From positions 6,200,001 to 6,264,000 of the forward strand of contig OX579637.1 of assembly GCA_951230915.1 (NCBI GenBank): a DNA stretch of 64,000 nt, given 5' to 3'. This DNA is from Antitrichia curtipendula (lineage: Eukaryota > Streptophyta > Bryopsida > Hypnales > Leucodontaceae). The position numbers and the translations under genes are program-made. The notes under the pieces were generated by a model. The model saw nothing but the letters and a program-made list of their open reading frames with translations, was not told where the DNA came from and made no database searches. This document shows positions 23,531 through 34,748 of the stretch, piece after piece (the stretch's first letter is position 1; each line of letters starts with the position of its first letter).

Positions 23531-24805
23531 CTTGCACTTCCTATTCTAATGATTTTTTTATGAAGCCTTCTTCCTTGGCTGTACTGTTTTAAGGTTACTT
23601 CATTTAATGCAATTGTTCTTCCTTTGGTTTAGAAGTAGTAATTAGGATCTTCAAGAAATTGAGATCTTTAGCGGTCAATTATGAAGGGTCATAATTCAAT
23701 GGAAATGGGTGATTGAGAAATGAATGGTCACAAAATAAGCAATGGCTGTGTTGCCCTCACCTGAATTTTTTAACTATCTAATTATATGTAGGGATCATAA
23801 ACATTAAACATCTTAGATGACGGCTTCTGTAAACATTAGATGAAGTGGAAAAGACCAAACTAGTAGGTGAAGACATAGATATAAGAGAACTCAGATGTAA
23901 TAAATTAAGATTTTCAACCCTTCATAAAAAAAATCTAATATATATAACAAATTGCTCCATCTATGTATAGTTATAATCATTTCATAAAAATACATTCTTT
24001 CAATTGAAGTTAATTCTTTATTAGAAACATAAAAAACATGGGAAGCTAGGCTTGTGATTAATGTATCAGGTAAACTCATATCAAACATATAAGTTCTCTA
24101 TTATTACCTTGCAATGTAGAGCTCTAAGGGCCAACTTCATGAGGGGTAATTATTTTTAAGAGGTGTGTACATATTTCCCAAAAGAACCCTTAGTTTAAGA
24201 ACTAAGACGTTTATATAACAACTGTCATTTTTGTTATATTTTCAAAATCTCTACCTAGAGATTACAAATCCAGTAGTACACTAGAACCATAAACCATTTG
24301 TACCAAAGCCACAGCCGGCCAAAAGAAGTATTAAGTTTTAATATTTAATGTACTTCATTGTCATTTGAAATTTGATTTAGTTCTAGACTTCACATGAAGA
24401 GGGAGGATATTAAATTAATCTTATGTGGGTTTGGGCCAAAAGCAGATGACATAATTATACTTGTCAGCTAACGCACATGAGAAGTTGCCGATAATATTAA
24501 GGACAACTTAATTACAAGCTTAATGCCTGCAAATCAGCGGCGGTGACGTCGGAAAAAGGTACAGTCTGTGATAGCAGCTAAAGACTTTGTAGAGAAATAT
24601 TCCGCAAATAAATGTTCTCAAATACATTGCGGCTGTACGTTTTTTGGAAACTGTCATAGCCACCAATAAGATTACATAAGCGCTATTATGAACTATGACA
24701 GCAAATGGAAGTAACCGTCCGCCAACACAACCATCAATGCAAATTTGTACACATGTCATCAATCCATTGATGGTACCTTGTTCGTACTCCCTGTTTGCTT
24801 TGTAG
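23531..24805. other. Intergenic between divergent genes
   Basis: AT-rich region separating two genes transcribed away from each other, so it probably holds both promoters. No other feature was recognised. Confidence 0.5.
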
Positions 24806-24812
24806 TATATAA
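24806..24812 (+). promoter_or_regulatory. Probable TATA box
   Basis: TATATAA about 105 bases before the ATG at 24,912, followed by a pyrimidine-rich leader. Confidence 0.5.
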
Positions 24813-24911
24813 TATGAAGCTCAGCTTACCAAATCAGCATTCTTCTCGTTTCAGTTTGATTCAACTTCTGTAGTTGTGAACATTAGTTTTCATGTAGTCA
24901 CTCCTTACCAC

Positions 24912-27900
24912 ATGCTTGTAGAAAGCCGGGAAGCTTATATTCTTAGTGAGAATCATAGGAAGAGGCGAAAGAGGCATAGGTCATTTTATTTTTCTTCTAC
25001 AAAAGCATTGAGAAGATCTCGGATGACAAGAGGGAAGAGGTTGGTTTCCAAGACGGGTCAGTCCACTGATGGAGATCTTCGAAAAGTTCTTCGATTTGGA
25101 ACTGCAATTAGTGGCGGCGAGGAGGACATGGGAGAGAAGACAATTCATGTAGATGAAGAAATGTCCGAGGACACTACTATTGTACAAGGAGAAGCGAATA
25201 CTGTATATGTAAGGATTCTTAAGCACCTTTCTTTTTATTTGAATTCGTCTTTTTCTTTTTGCTTGTCGCGCTAACTATAAGGACCCTCTCGTGCAAGAAA
25301 CTGGATGTTTTGTTTAGGGTTTCGGGTAGGCTTTCCAAATATTTTTAGAAAAGGAAATAGACAAATGAATGCATTGCAAAATATAAGTTTCTTAATCTTT
25401 CCCTCTCAGTCAGACTTGGAACCTCTGATTGAAACTGAGAATTGAAGTATGTCATAATTCTCCATATTTGACCCCAAAACAGAAGTCCTTGTTTGCCTAG
25501 GTGCCCAAACAGGGGTCCAGAGAGTATTCTGGTAGTTCGTTGATTTGATTTTGGTAGTCCTTTTTATCTATTTCTTTTATATATGTTGGGACTCTGTGTT
25601 TGAAATAGTAATACCTATTCTGAACGGTGATCAGTCCCTGGATCAGTCCCTGGAAATGATGACCAAGTCACGCAAGGCCCATGTCACCGTTTCCACCATT
25701 TCAGGCCATCGTGTGCTGTTAATTAAGAAGCCGAGCTCCGTGAATTCTCGGCGGTCCGTTACTTTGTTGACAGCTGTTCCGGACCTCAGCGAATCTGGGA
25801 ATGTGAACTTGACATCCAAAATAGAAACGCGGTACCCCTTGCATGCATGCACCTCATTTTGTTGGCGCACTACTGAAATCCATTGCAGGCGCAGCTCCTG
25901 AAATTCCCTCCACTACATTCTCCAGCATTCTTCACACTCACGTTCATACTCACATTTTGAACTTCAGGAAGTGTAGCCGGGGAGGATGCAACGGACTACG
26001 CGGAGTCAGTCGAAGGATCATGGATTCTTTCAGGCACCTCGTGGAAGGCCGGAAGCTAATCGAGCAAGTCAGGAGGTATTGCTCGAAACTCAATTTCTGT
26101 CTTGTGTGTGTGGGTTGTGTCATGCGGCTGGATTGCCAATCTTGAACTGGGTTGTGTCATGGGTTGCCAATCTGGAACTGGGCTGTGTCATGCGGCTGGA
26201 TTGCCAATCTTGAACTGGGTTGGGTCATGGGTTGTGTCATGGGCTGAGCATGCACCTGAGTTACATTTTGTGGGGGGCGGGTTGGAGACCGCGTGCTTGT
26301 GTGTTTGATTCCGCTGGAGTAAGCATGCACCTGAGTTTGATTTTGTGGGGGCGGGTTGGAGACAGCTTGCTTGTGTGTTTGATTCGGTGGAGTGAGCATG
26401 CACCTGAGTTTGATTTTGTTGGGGCCGGTTGGAGATCGCTCGCTTGTGTGCTTGATTCTGCGAGGGTCGGGCTGACTGTCTCCAGCGATCAGTCGGATCC
26501 GACTGATGACAGTCGCACCTGAGTTACATTTTGTGGGGGGCGGGTTGGAGACCGCATGCTTGTGTGTTTGATTCCGCTGGAGTAAGCATGCACCTGAGTT
26601 TGATTTTGTGGGGGCGGGTTGGAGACAGCTTGCTTGTGTGTTTGATTCGGTGGAGTGAGCATGCACCTGAGTTTGATTTTGTTGGGGCCGGTTGGAGATC
26701 GCTCGCTTGTGTGCTTGATTCTGCGGGGGTCAGGCTGACTGTCTCCAGCGATCAGTCAGATCCAACTGATGACAGTCGCGCGTTAGCTTGACCCCCGAGA
26801 AATTACAGTTGTGCTTGTTTTCACGTCGACATTTGGAGATATAAACCCTGCGTTCTGAGATTACAGCTCTCTCTAGATGAGATCTTGGTCACTGTGGTCA
26901 CGGTAGGGGTTAAGGAACTAGATGTAAGAATAAATTTTCAAGCCTTTGTATTTAGGCTCCATCCCTATCCAAAGTTGTATCAGAAATTTGGTTCTAGCCC
27001 TTAGGTACATGAGCTTAGATAACTGATCATCAATTCTCGTAAATCAGTCAGAGGTAACGAAGATGTTGAACACGACATTATGAACCGGAACTAGATACCG
27101 AAGTCTTCACTGGTTTGTCGGCCTCGGAGGGAATGAGTCTCATTTTTAATGACTTACCAATCTGTCGAGCATGCACTGTGTTTGATTCCAAGGGGGTCGG
27201 GCTGACTGTCACCAAGGATCAGTCGGATCCGACTCATGCCAGTCGAGCGTCAGCTTGACCCCCGAGAAACGGTAGATGTACTCGTTTCCTTGTCCAGGTT
27301 TGGAGACCTATCCCAGCATTGTGAGATTCCAGATCTCGCGGGATGGGCAATTGGTCACTCTGGAGACAAGCGTGGATTAATGAACTGGATTTCGGAAAAA
27401 ATTGCCAAGCCTTTGTACTTTGTCTGGATCCAATATTCTTGACATTCAAGGCCCGGCTTGTCGTTCCCTCTGGTATTTAGAAGTTAGAAGTATGCGAGAA
27501 TTGTTGGTAACGATAAACGAGTCTGTATGAAAGAGTCTGTACGAACGAGTTTGTACGTACGAGTCTGTATTAAATTGTCTGTATGAACGAGTATATACAT
27601 ACGAGTCTGTATGAGAGATTCTGAATGAATTTGTATGAAGCTATACCCTAATATCCAAGTCTCTAGATTGATATATCCAATCTATAGATTTAGTTTGTAT
27701 GAACGAGTATGTACAAGTGTGTATGAATCTTTACCCTAATAGCCATGTCTCTAGATATAGATTGATGTATCCAATCTAGAGATTGATATATCTAGAATGA
27801 GAAATTATTTCAAATCTCTTGGATTAGTCTAATGAAGATTTCTTAAGGAGACTTAACATGCCGTGATACACGTCTTTAACCAATTCATTTGAAGGCCTGA

Positions 27901-29156
27901 AGCTAAAGTGTTTGACTACTAATATTAAAGTACTTTGTAGAGTTATACCCGTCATTATTTTCACTAGAGTTGGTCATTCAATTGGTCGCATTTTACCTTT
28001 TGCGTACCTAGGTAGGGAATTAGGGATGTTCTTTCTGGAAGTACCATTTTGGGGGGGTCCAGCAAGTTCCCTCTGAGTGTCAGTCGGATCCGACTGACAC
28101 TTCGAGCGAACTTGCTGGACCCCCCAAAAAATGGTACCTTGATTAAGTTGATACATTTTTTTTGGGACGCCTTGTTTAATGATCTTCTTGATTGTGTGCA
28201 CGAATTGTCCTTGAAATCAGAAACTACTTGTCCTATTAAATTATAGACTTGAAGATTATTTCTCTGAATTCCATAACATTTTCATATTTTGAAGGAAATT
28301 AGAGTTTTGGAATACTTTGACTAAGTTATATTTAGACTCATTTTTTCGATTCACTATATCTTTTATTGGAACATTAGAATATATAAATATTTAAATTTTA
28401 GAAGTGATAGATTTTCGGTGCCAAGTTGTGAAAGCCTTCTTGATTATTACTCTCTAATACCTTCACGTAAAATCAAAAAGTTTATATTACGTACAAATTT
28501 AAATATGCAAGAGTCCTATAGAATTTAGCCCTCATGTTGTCCGCGGTTACATCTTGTTTTTTTACCCCTAACTTTAGATTAAGGATAAAATTGATTTATT
28601 CTATGATTCATGTCCATGTGAGTTTCAGTGTATGTAACTAAGATAGAATTGGTTCAATTATTTTCTTTATTGACAGGGAGATGATGGGCAGCCGACGTCC
28701 GCATCTATTATATCCGCTCCTATAGTGCACGTATCTCAAATGGTAGGCCCATCTCAGCCTTTCACGCCTGCGAATACCAATATGAAGGTTTCTGGCGATT
28801 CAAAGGAAGATGAAGCTGCAAATGAAGACATGGTAAGCTTTGTTGATGTTATGGATGCAGCTGACCGTGCTGCAGATGCTCTTGAGCATTCTATGCTCAG
28901 TCGGGTTAGTGACCTCGTGGGTCCCAAACGATCTCTTAGTGAGGCTGACGTGGAGCCTCGCAAACGTAGACAACCTGTGTTCTCTCCAGAGAGTTCCGAG
29001 ACTGAATATAGCTCAGATAGTGTGATATCTATTTCAATTGATGGTCCAATGTTCCAAGACACATGCGAGTGTGTTTGTAGCGTTGGCCAATGTAGCCCTG
29101 AAATAGTGCTCATTCTTCTGAGTTCTGACTCAGATGAAGATGTTGAGATAGACTGA
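24912..29156 (+). CDS. Unknown nuclear-looking protein, four or more exons
   Basis: Probable exons are 24,912-25,208, about 25,635 to 25,800-25,830, about 25,977-26,075 and 28,677-29,156 (TGA). Apart from the undefined end of exon 2, all ends keep phase 0 with GT/AG borders, and none contains an in-frame stop, unlike most genes here. The protein starts with a basic stretch (HRKRRKRHRS; MTRGKRLVSK), continues with Ser/Thr- and Arg-rich segments (TTRSQSKDHGFF), and ends with an Ala/Asp region (MDAADRAADALEH), another basic patch (PRKRRQ) and an acidic tail (SSDSDEDVEID). Basic patches and an acidic tail suggest a nuclear protein. No known domain was recognised. The last intron (26,076-28,676) is large and holds satellite-like repeats and three foldback elements. 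An alternative is that the last exon is a 5' exon of the next gene. Confidence 0.45.
26253..26778 (+). repeat. Higher-order tandem repeat, 263-bp unit x2
   Basis: The 263 bases at 26,253-26,515 repeat almost exactly at 26,516-26,778. Each unit holds three copies of a shorter, roughly 72-bp repeat beginning catgcacctgagttt, followed by a segment of the GGATCC foldback element. It lies in the last intron of the 24,912 gene. Upstream (26,110-26,250) a different phrase (gggttgtgtcatg / ggctggattgccaatc) also repeats. Confidence 0.8.
26725..26796. mobile_element. GGATCC-type foldback element, 72 bp
   Basis: GGGGGTC (26725-26731) and GACCCCC (26790-26796) bracket the centre cagtcagatccaactg. The left half is also carried in the first 263-bp unit (26,462-26,515), where the right arm is missing. 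Confidence 0.65.
27192..27263. mobile_element. GGATCC-type foldback element, 72 bp
   Basis: GGGGGTC at 27192-27198 and GACCCCC at 27257-27263, with centre cagtcggatccgactc. It has the same length and arms as the 26,725 copy. Confidence 0.65.
27500..27800. repeat. Degenerate tandem repeats (gaacgagtctgtat) and a paired ~100-bp repeat
   Basis: gaacgagtctgtatga-like units recur about every 16-20 bases from 27,505 to 27,625. A longer phrase (taccctaata-cca-gtctctagat) occurs at 27,645 and again at 27,730. Confidence 0.6.
28041..28138. mobile_element. GGATCC-type foldback element, best-preserved hairpin
   Basis: Near-perfect inverted repeat of about 98 bp. Outer arms are gtaccatttt and aaaatggtac. 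Inner arms are GGGGGGTCCAGCAAGTT and its complement. The central perfect palindrome is gtgtcagtcggatccgactgacac. A transcript would form one long hairpin, so both a foldback transposon and a small-RNA precursor are possible. Confidence 0.75.
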
Positions 29157-29394
29157 TTCCATTAGATTGGAATTCTGTGTTGGCATCTGTCATTACATCC
29201 TTACATGTCTAATATACCTATCATGAGGATTGTTATTAATATCATAAATGTGTCCATGTTTCTATGCTAATGATATTTCACTCAAAATCCTACCGTTTTG
29301 GTCTTCGTGTATTACCACATACTTACTATTTTGCGGTTTATTCTGTTTTTGCAATTCCACAAATCCTGAACCATATTGAGTTCTATCTTTGCAG

Positions 29395-32300
29395 ATGGAT
29401 GTATCTCCAGTCAATTTATCAGAGGTGGAGAGATTTATTGAGACACCGGGAACTAATGATGCAGCTCAGCCAGAGATTGGAGGTGAAGTTGAGGGACAGT
29501 TTATTGAGGATGAAGAGAAGGAGTTGTTGGAGGACGAGCTCCGTAGGCTTCAGAAGGTAGATTCGGTGGCAACAATTGCATCCTTCAGAATGAAGCCGGA
29601 TGAGTTGTTTCGTCTCCGCATCCCCCTTTGTAGACTTGTGGCGATGCCCATGGTGAGGCCAACCCTCTCCTGTGACCTAGTCAAGCTTGAGCAAGAGTTC
29701 GTGAATGGGTACCTTGACGGAGCTGCAGTTTTCTATGTGACAATTACAAATGAAGCTGGAGAGAGTGCAGAGTTTTCAGAGGAGGAGATTGCAGGATTGC
29801 CGCCACTGTGGAAGGAGAAAAATGAAAAATTTGAAGATTATTTGGACTCTGTGCCTGAGCTCCGGTTCTTGAAGAACTTGAAATTCTATGTCTGTGATGG
29901 AAATCATCGACGGCTAGCATGGATGAGCCACATTTCCAGGCTTCATTCCACTGAGAGACAGTGGCATTATGCAGTTGACTGCATAGTATTGGACACAAAG
30001 GGGAAGATTGAGCTAGTTATGCATGTCATGCATGACATAAACAAGTGAGTATTGTAGCTTTGCCAAGGCTTAGGGGTCTTTAATTTTTTCTTGATTTCCA
30101 TTTTTGTATATTGTAATTGCTACGTACAACAAAAACTAACTGACATTATCGAAATTGCAGATCGACAGAAGGCTCGCATGTGAAGACTAATTTGGTCCAC
30201 ACGTTGTATCGGGTTCAAAAGTACGGCCTCCTACCTATGGAAAGGTTCAACGAGATGCTCAGGCCATCAGAGGTCAAACGATGTAGAGCCCTAAAACCAA
30301 AGAGAACTTGGTACTCAATGCTAGTGGAGGTTTTCACATCTTTTGTTTTCCGGGTAAGAATTTGGTTGTTTAATTATGCCTTTGTCAATTACTCTACTGT
30401 CATCCTGAATTTTTTTGGCTACAATTGTTGAGATTCCTAAATCGTTGCCTGTTATCAGCAAGAGATTGCCCAAGCAGCTGATGCTGCAGTGAGAAGGTAC
30501 AATGAGGTAACCCCGGATGAAGACAAGACTAAATTGGGTGTAGCAAATGCCATGAGAACCGGAGCCAAAGAGAAGACTACAAAGCTGTATGTGAAGATGG
30601 TTAAGTTGTTATAGGTGGCCAATCCTGGTCATGGGCCTGGCTTCCTAGAAGAAGTAAGTGCCTCACACCTAAAATGTTTTCATGGCAATGTGGTATATTC
30701 AGTTGAAATACTAATTTGAAGGCCATGCTGAATATAGGATGACCCGCAAAGGACAATTTCAACCCATGTCTTAGCTTCCATGATTTTAAAAAAAGGACTA
30801 ATAACTATGCTTTCTATTTAAAAGATTATAACCTTCTTTAGGTAGAAAATGCTTTAGGACAAGTGAGCTTGCTTAGGTCTTCAACTAAAAATTTCTTTTT
30901 GTGTAGGTGGAAAAACATTGGAGCACTAATGAGGTTCCAGAGATGACTTTGGAGAAACTCCAAATGGTTGCCACTTGCAATACAACTCCATTTCACAAGA
31001 TCAAGATCCTGACGTGGTGGAACTCTTCATTGCCAACCCGTGAGGCTAGGCGATTTCCACCACGCCCCGTATCAGAGATGTTGCTTGGGCCCTTTTTGAC
31101 TCGATGTGTATGGTACGCTGGGGTAAGTGCTCTTATGTGTATAATTTTATTTATTTTATATCCAAAGCCAATTGATTCAATGGGATTTTCAATAACTCAA
31201 ATTGTTGCATTTGACTATATATCGTTGGAATTCTAATTGGTCTATTTTTTTTTCAGATTGAAGATGCAGCTGTGGAATACTTTGAAGATGTAGTCAAGCA
31301 GGACAAGATTACGATCAACATGGAAGTTCCACAGAAACCTGAGTCATTGGCGGATTATGTGGAAGGATGGAGGATCAAGATCTGGGATCAAGGATTCTTG
31401 TCGATTCTCAGAGGAACAAACTACTTCAAGAAAGGTGACTGCTTTATGACTTTTGATGGCTCAAAACTGGCGGTTCGAAGAGTTATTTTTCGGTAAGTTT
31501 CTCCTACTTTGTAATACTCTTGTTCAGAAAATGTGGAACGCATTGCGATTCGGATGTCATGATTTTGGTTCAAGCTAATGATTCATTTATATTCAAATAA
31601 TGAAGAAAGGGACCAAAATTGGGGGCCTACGGGAATTCGTAGGACATCAGTCGGATCCGACTGAGGTTTTAGAGGTCTCCCTAGGACCCCCTAATTTTGG
31701 GTTCTAATGTATTCAAAGTAATTGTTTCATCATACAATTCATTCCATTGATGTGTAAATTTCTTTTTCTCCTTTATCATATATGGTATTAGAAGTAGTAC
31801 TTTACCTTGCTTCTTGATTTGGATTCTCATCTATATTGATTTTTTTTAATACGTTGCAGTTACTTCAAGCACGAGCTCGAAGCCAAAGAAGCAATCACAC
31901 GGGCTTAGCTTCCACCATTTCTTTTGACTTGGTTGGACCGTAGTTCTACAGACTACATGTACATTGCAAATCAACTCCGTACCTACACAACGGCTCATCT
32001 CAATGCTGGACGGTGGTACATTGATTGCCCCGTCGCCTGCACTCATCCATCGGAAGTCGAATTCCGAAACTCTTTGGAGGGCATTGGTGCTATTGACATG
32101 GAGGTGGATGAATTTGCAGGACTTGATGAAAAACAGAAGAAGAAGGCCATTGCAAAGAGGGAGCACATCGATAGGAAAAAAGAGGCTCGGCTCCAAGTTA
32201 TTTTGGAAACAAAAGAGAAGAAGGAGGCTGAGCGTTTGGCCAAGGTAGCGGAGAAGGAGAAGGAGAAAGAAGAGAAGGAGAAGGAGAAAGAAGAAAAGGC

Positions 32301-34067
32301 AATGGCCAAAGGCAAGAAGAAGTCTGACAATGTTGGCGTCGTTCCCACATTGTCGATGGTGGATCAAAACTCTCAGATGGAAGGCGGAGCTCAAAGCGGG
32401 ATGAAAAGAAAGGCTGCACTTTCGCAATTGACTAAGGACGTCATCACTCATGGGACGCAGGTCATCATTCTTGGTGATGATGAATTGGAAAGAAGTGAGG
32501 ATTTAATCCTCAATATCTCAATTGAGGACCTCGTCGAGGACATGGAGGACGAGACGCCGACTTCCTACAAAGAAGTCATGGACTTCTTGAAGAAGGTAAT
32601 TTCCTTTTATTTGAAATCCCAATCATGCCACAATTTGGTGATATGAACATAGTATGTTTGCTTAATTGATATTTTGAAATATTCCATGTTTGCAGCTCTC
32701 GGTGGGGAAGCCTCGCATGTTTTATGGAGTGCCAAATGCCAGACCAGGAGTTGACCTCATCTTCATTAATTGCCCGGAGAACTTGCCTGTACCAAGATTG
32801 TCTTCTCCGTCCACGAAGGTTCCAGATTGGAATGCAGACGTAGAGAATGAGGCTCTTCAAGCAGCATTTCAATTTGCATTCAAACATCTACAGGACCACA
32901 ACTGCATGATAGTATTTCATTCATGGAGCGCTGATGTCAGGGGCGATATCTTAGGATTGTGTGAGGCTTATCGAATGGTGAAGAAGAAAGAGTGGTGGGG
33001 CATGAATCGTCTCTATTTGACCTCGGCGTTGGACACTAGTACTACGGTAAATTTTGTGATATGGTTCCAGGAGTTTTGAATGGCATCTGTCAATGCATAA
33101 TGTTTTATTGGTTTCTCATGTGTATTTTTTTCTAATGACTGCAGACGCAAAGGTTTGGAATCAGCCTCCTCGTGAAGGACTTTGGCGAAAAAAGAAAGTC
33201 CAATTTTGTTTTCAAACGTACAGCAATGATGAAGAATGCAGGTGTGGACATTGGTCGAGATGACATGTTGATGAACTACACCAAAGAAGATGACATGGCG
33301 ATGAATGACAGAAAGCCATGGCGAGGGGCTCGTGAAAAAGACCCACGATTTTTCCAACTCCTCATCGAAGCTACAACTGTCGAAGGAGATTTGGTTCTCG
33401 ATTGCACTGCATCAACAGGTGAATATCCAATTGAATTATTATTTTTTTAAATAGTAACTCTAAAAATCAATCATTCAACTAAATATTCTATATTCTCTTG
33501 ACTTCAGGTGCATCGATTACCGCTTGTCGTGGGACAGGCAGGCACATTGTAGCTTTGGAAGACCATGCCGATGTTTTTGATGCCTTCCTAAAACCTATGA
33601 AGAAGCCTACTCCAAACGTGGTGATGGCCCCACGTAAACCATCTATACTTGAAGCCTCCCAAGATTCGGATGAAATACCCGTGGTGGCTCGCAAATTGCT
33701 CGAAGGGGAAAATTCAGTAAGTAAGTTTGCATTTTTCTGAAGTCTTTTTTTCAATGAATTTCTTTGTATTCTAAAAGTCTAAAATTGTGTAATATTTGTT
33801 TGCAGCCATCAAGGATTGATATCATCAGATGTGATGATGAAGAACCGAAATCTTGTCTACAGTCCAGAGAAGAGTTTTCATCTTCCAATTTATGCCGAGC
33901 AGATGGCATCAGCCTTTGCGGATTTTGGTTGTTCTAAACCAAAACGCCGTAAAGATACATATGCTCTAAATGTCTTACAGTTTATAGATGGATCAGCATC
34001 CGAGGGTAGAGAGACCTCAGAATCGTCTACCAATGACGATTCTGCAACTGAGTCCACTGCGACTTAG
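29395..34067 (+). CDS. ParB/Srx-like motif plus beta-class DNA-methyltransferase-like protein, about 1,100 codons
   Basis: Ten probable exons: 29395-30044, 30161-30353, 30459-30653, 30907-31122, 31257-31492, 31860-32595, 32696-33046, 33145-33418, 33508-33716 (or a donor 4 bases later) and about 33830-34067. Phases agree across all of the joins through 33,716. Residues about 160-180 read FYVCDGNHRRLAWM, the DGxHR signature of ParB/sulfiredoxin-like folds. A Lys/Glu-rich helix (32,120-32,310) links to a half with motifs in permuted order. First comes VDLIFINCPE (near 32,753), the place of the DPPY motif. Then comes MIVFHSWSADVRGDI. Last comes the FFQLLIEATTVEGDLVLDCTASTG to GTGRHIVALE block (33,340-33,560), the place of the AdoMet FxGxG loop. 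IV-before-I order is that of beta-class N4C/N6A methyltransferases. Catalytic DPPY is NCPE here, so classical activity is doubtful. TAG at 30,612 and 31,906 interrupt two exons. Confidence 0.6.
31613..31700. mobile_element. GGATCC-type foldback element in intron 5
   Basis: Outer arms CCAAAATTGGGGG and CCCCCTAATTTTGG, with centre catcagtcggatccgactgag. It sits between exons 5 and 6 of the ParB/methyltransferase-like gene. A decayed hairpin with the same outer arms is at the matching place in the tandem copy (37,454-37,494). Confidence 0.7.
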
Positions 34068-34309
34068 ACTCATGAGATTGGCTTAGACTCATGATTCAAA
34101 CTACTATGTCAATGTTTTTATTATCATTGAATTTCTGTGTTTTATGGATGCATCTGGGGTGTCATTTATTTCATTTACATTTTTACATTGCGTGATTTCA
34201 TTCAAAATTGACTACTGCTGTTTGTTGCAATTTTATATTTTAACAAAAAGTTGTAATTGACTTTACTTTTTATGAAATTAACTCACATTTATAAATAATC
34301 ACTTACACC

Positions 34310-34455
34310 CTAAAGCCGCGGTTATAGGTACCTCATCCATTTTTTTAAACATAAAAAGTCCACGATTATAGGTACTTTGTCCATTTTTTTAAAATAAAAA
34401 AGTCCCGCTCACAAGCTCGCAGGCTCACAAGCTCGCAGGCTCACAGGCTCACATA
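34310..34455. repeat. Small direct repeats downstream of the ParB/methyltransferase-like gene
   Basis: A segment of about 58 bases (cggttataggtacctcatccattttttt...) is repeated at 34,368. It is followed by gctcacaagctcgcag units at 34,406-34,455. Similar gagct/cgag wording appears at 18,130-18,190. Confidence 0.6.
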
Positions 34456-34485
34456 CTAGCAACCCTGCTTTCTCTTATAATGCAT

Positions 34486-34569
34486 TTTAGAGGAGTCAAG
34501 CAAAATCTACTTAGACCTTAGTTAGATCCGACTAAGTTCCAAATGGAATTTGCATGACCCCCTCAAAAG
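34486..34569. mobile_element. GGATCC-type foldback element, diverged
   Basis: Outer arms ttttagagg and ccctcaaaa, with centre cttagttagatccgactaag. The spacing is as in the other copies. Confidence 0.55.
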
Positions 34570-34748
34570 TGTACTTCCATTATGAAATTAAAAAATTTGA
34601 TGTTTGGAGCTTGCATAGAGATTGACGTCACTTGTCTAGTTGTAGATAAGTATTTTCAATGTATAAGGTTTGAAATATATTCAATGATTGAAAGATTTTG
34701 AGTCTTTTAGAATTGATATTATAGATGGAGAAGTCTTCTATTAATTAA

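Larger units (their letters stand above)
26797..28040. other. Intron sequence with minor repeats
   Basis: Apart from the listed foldback element and the gagtctgtatg array, no feature was recognised. Confidence 0.4.

Noticed and set aside
26220..26791. Several 85-170 codon frames on both strands
   Set aside because: They lie wholly in the 72/263-bp satellite and read the same repeat in different frames.
31846..32451. 201-codon minus-strand frame opposite exon 6
   Set aside because: The Leu/Phe-rich reading is the antisense of a Lys/Glu-rich coding helix. The plus-strand exon has phase-consistent splice sites and a paralogue.
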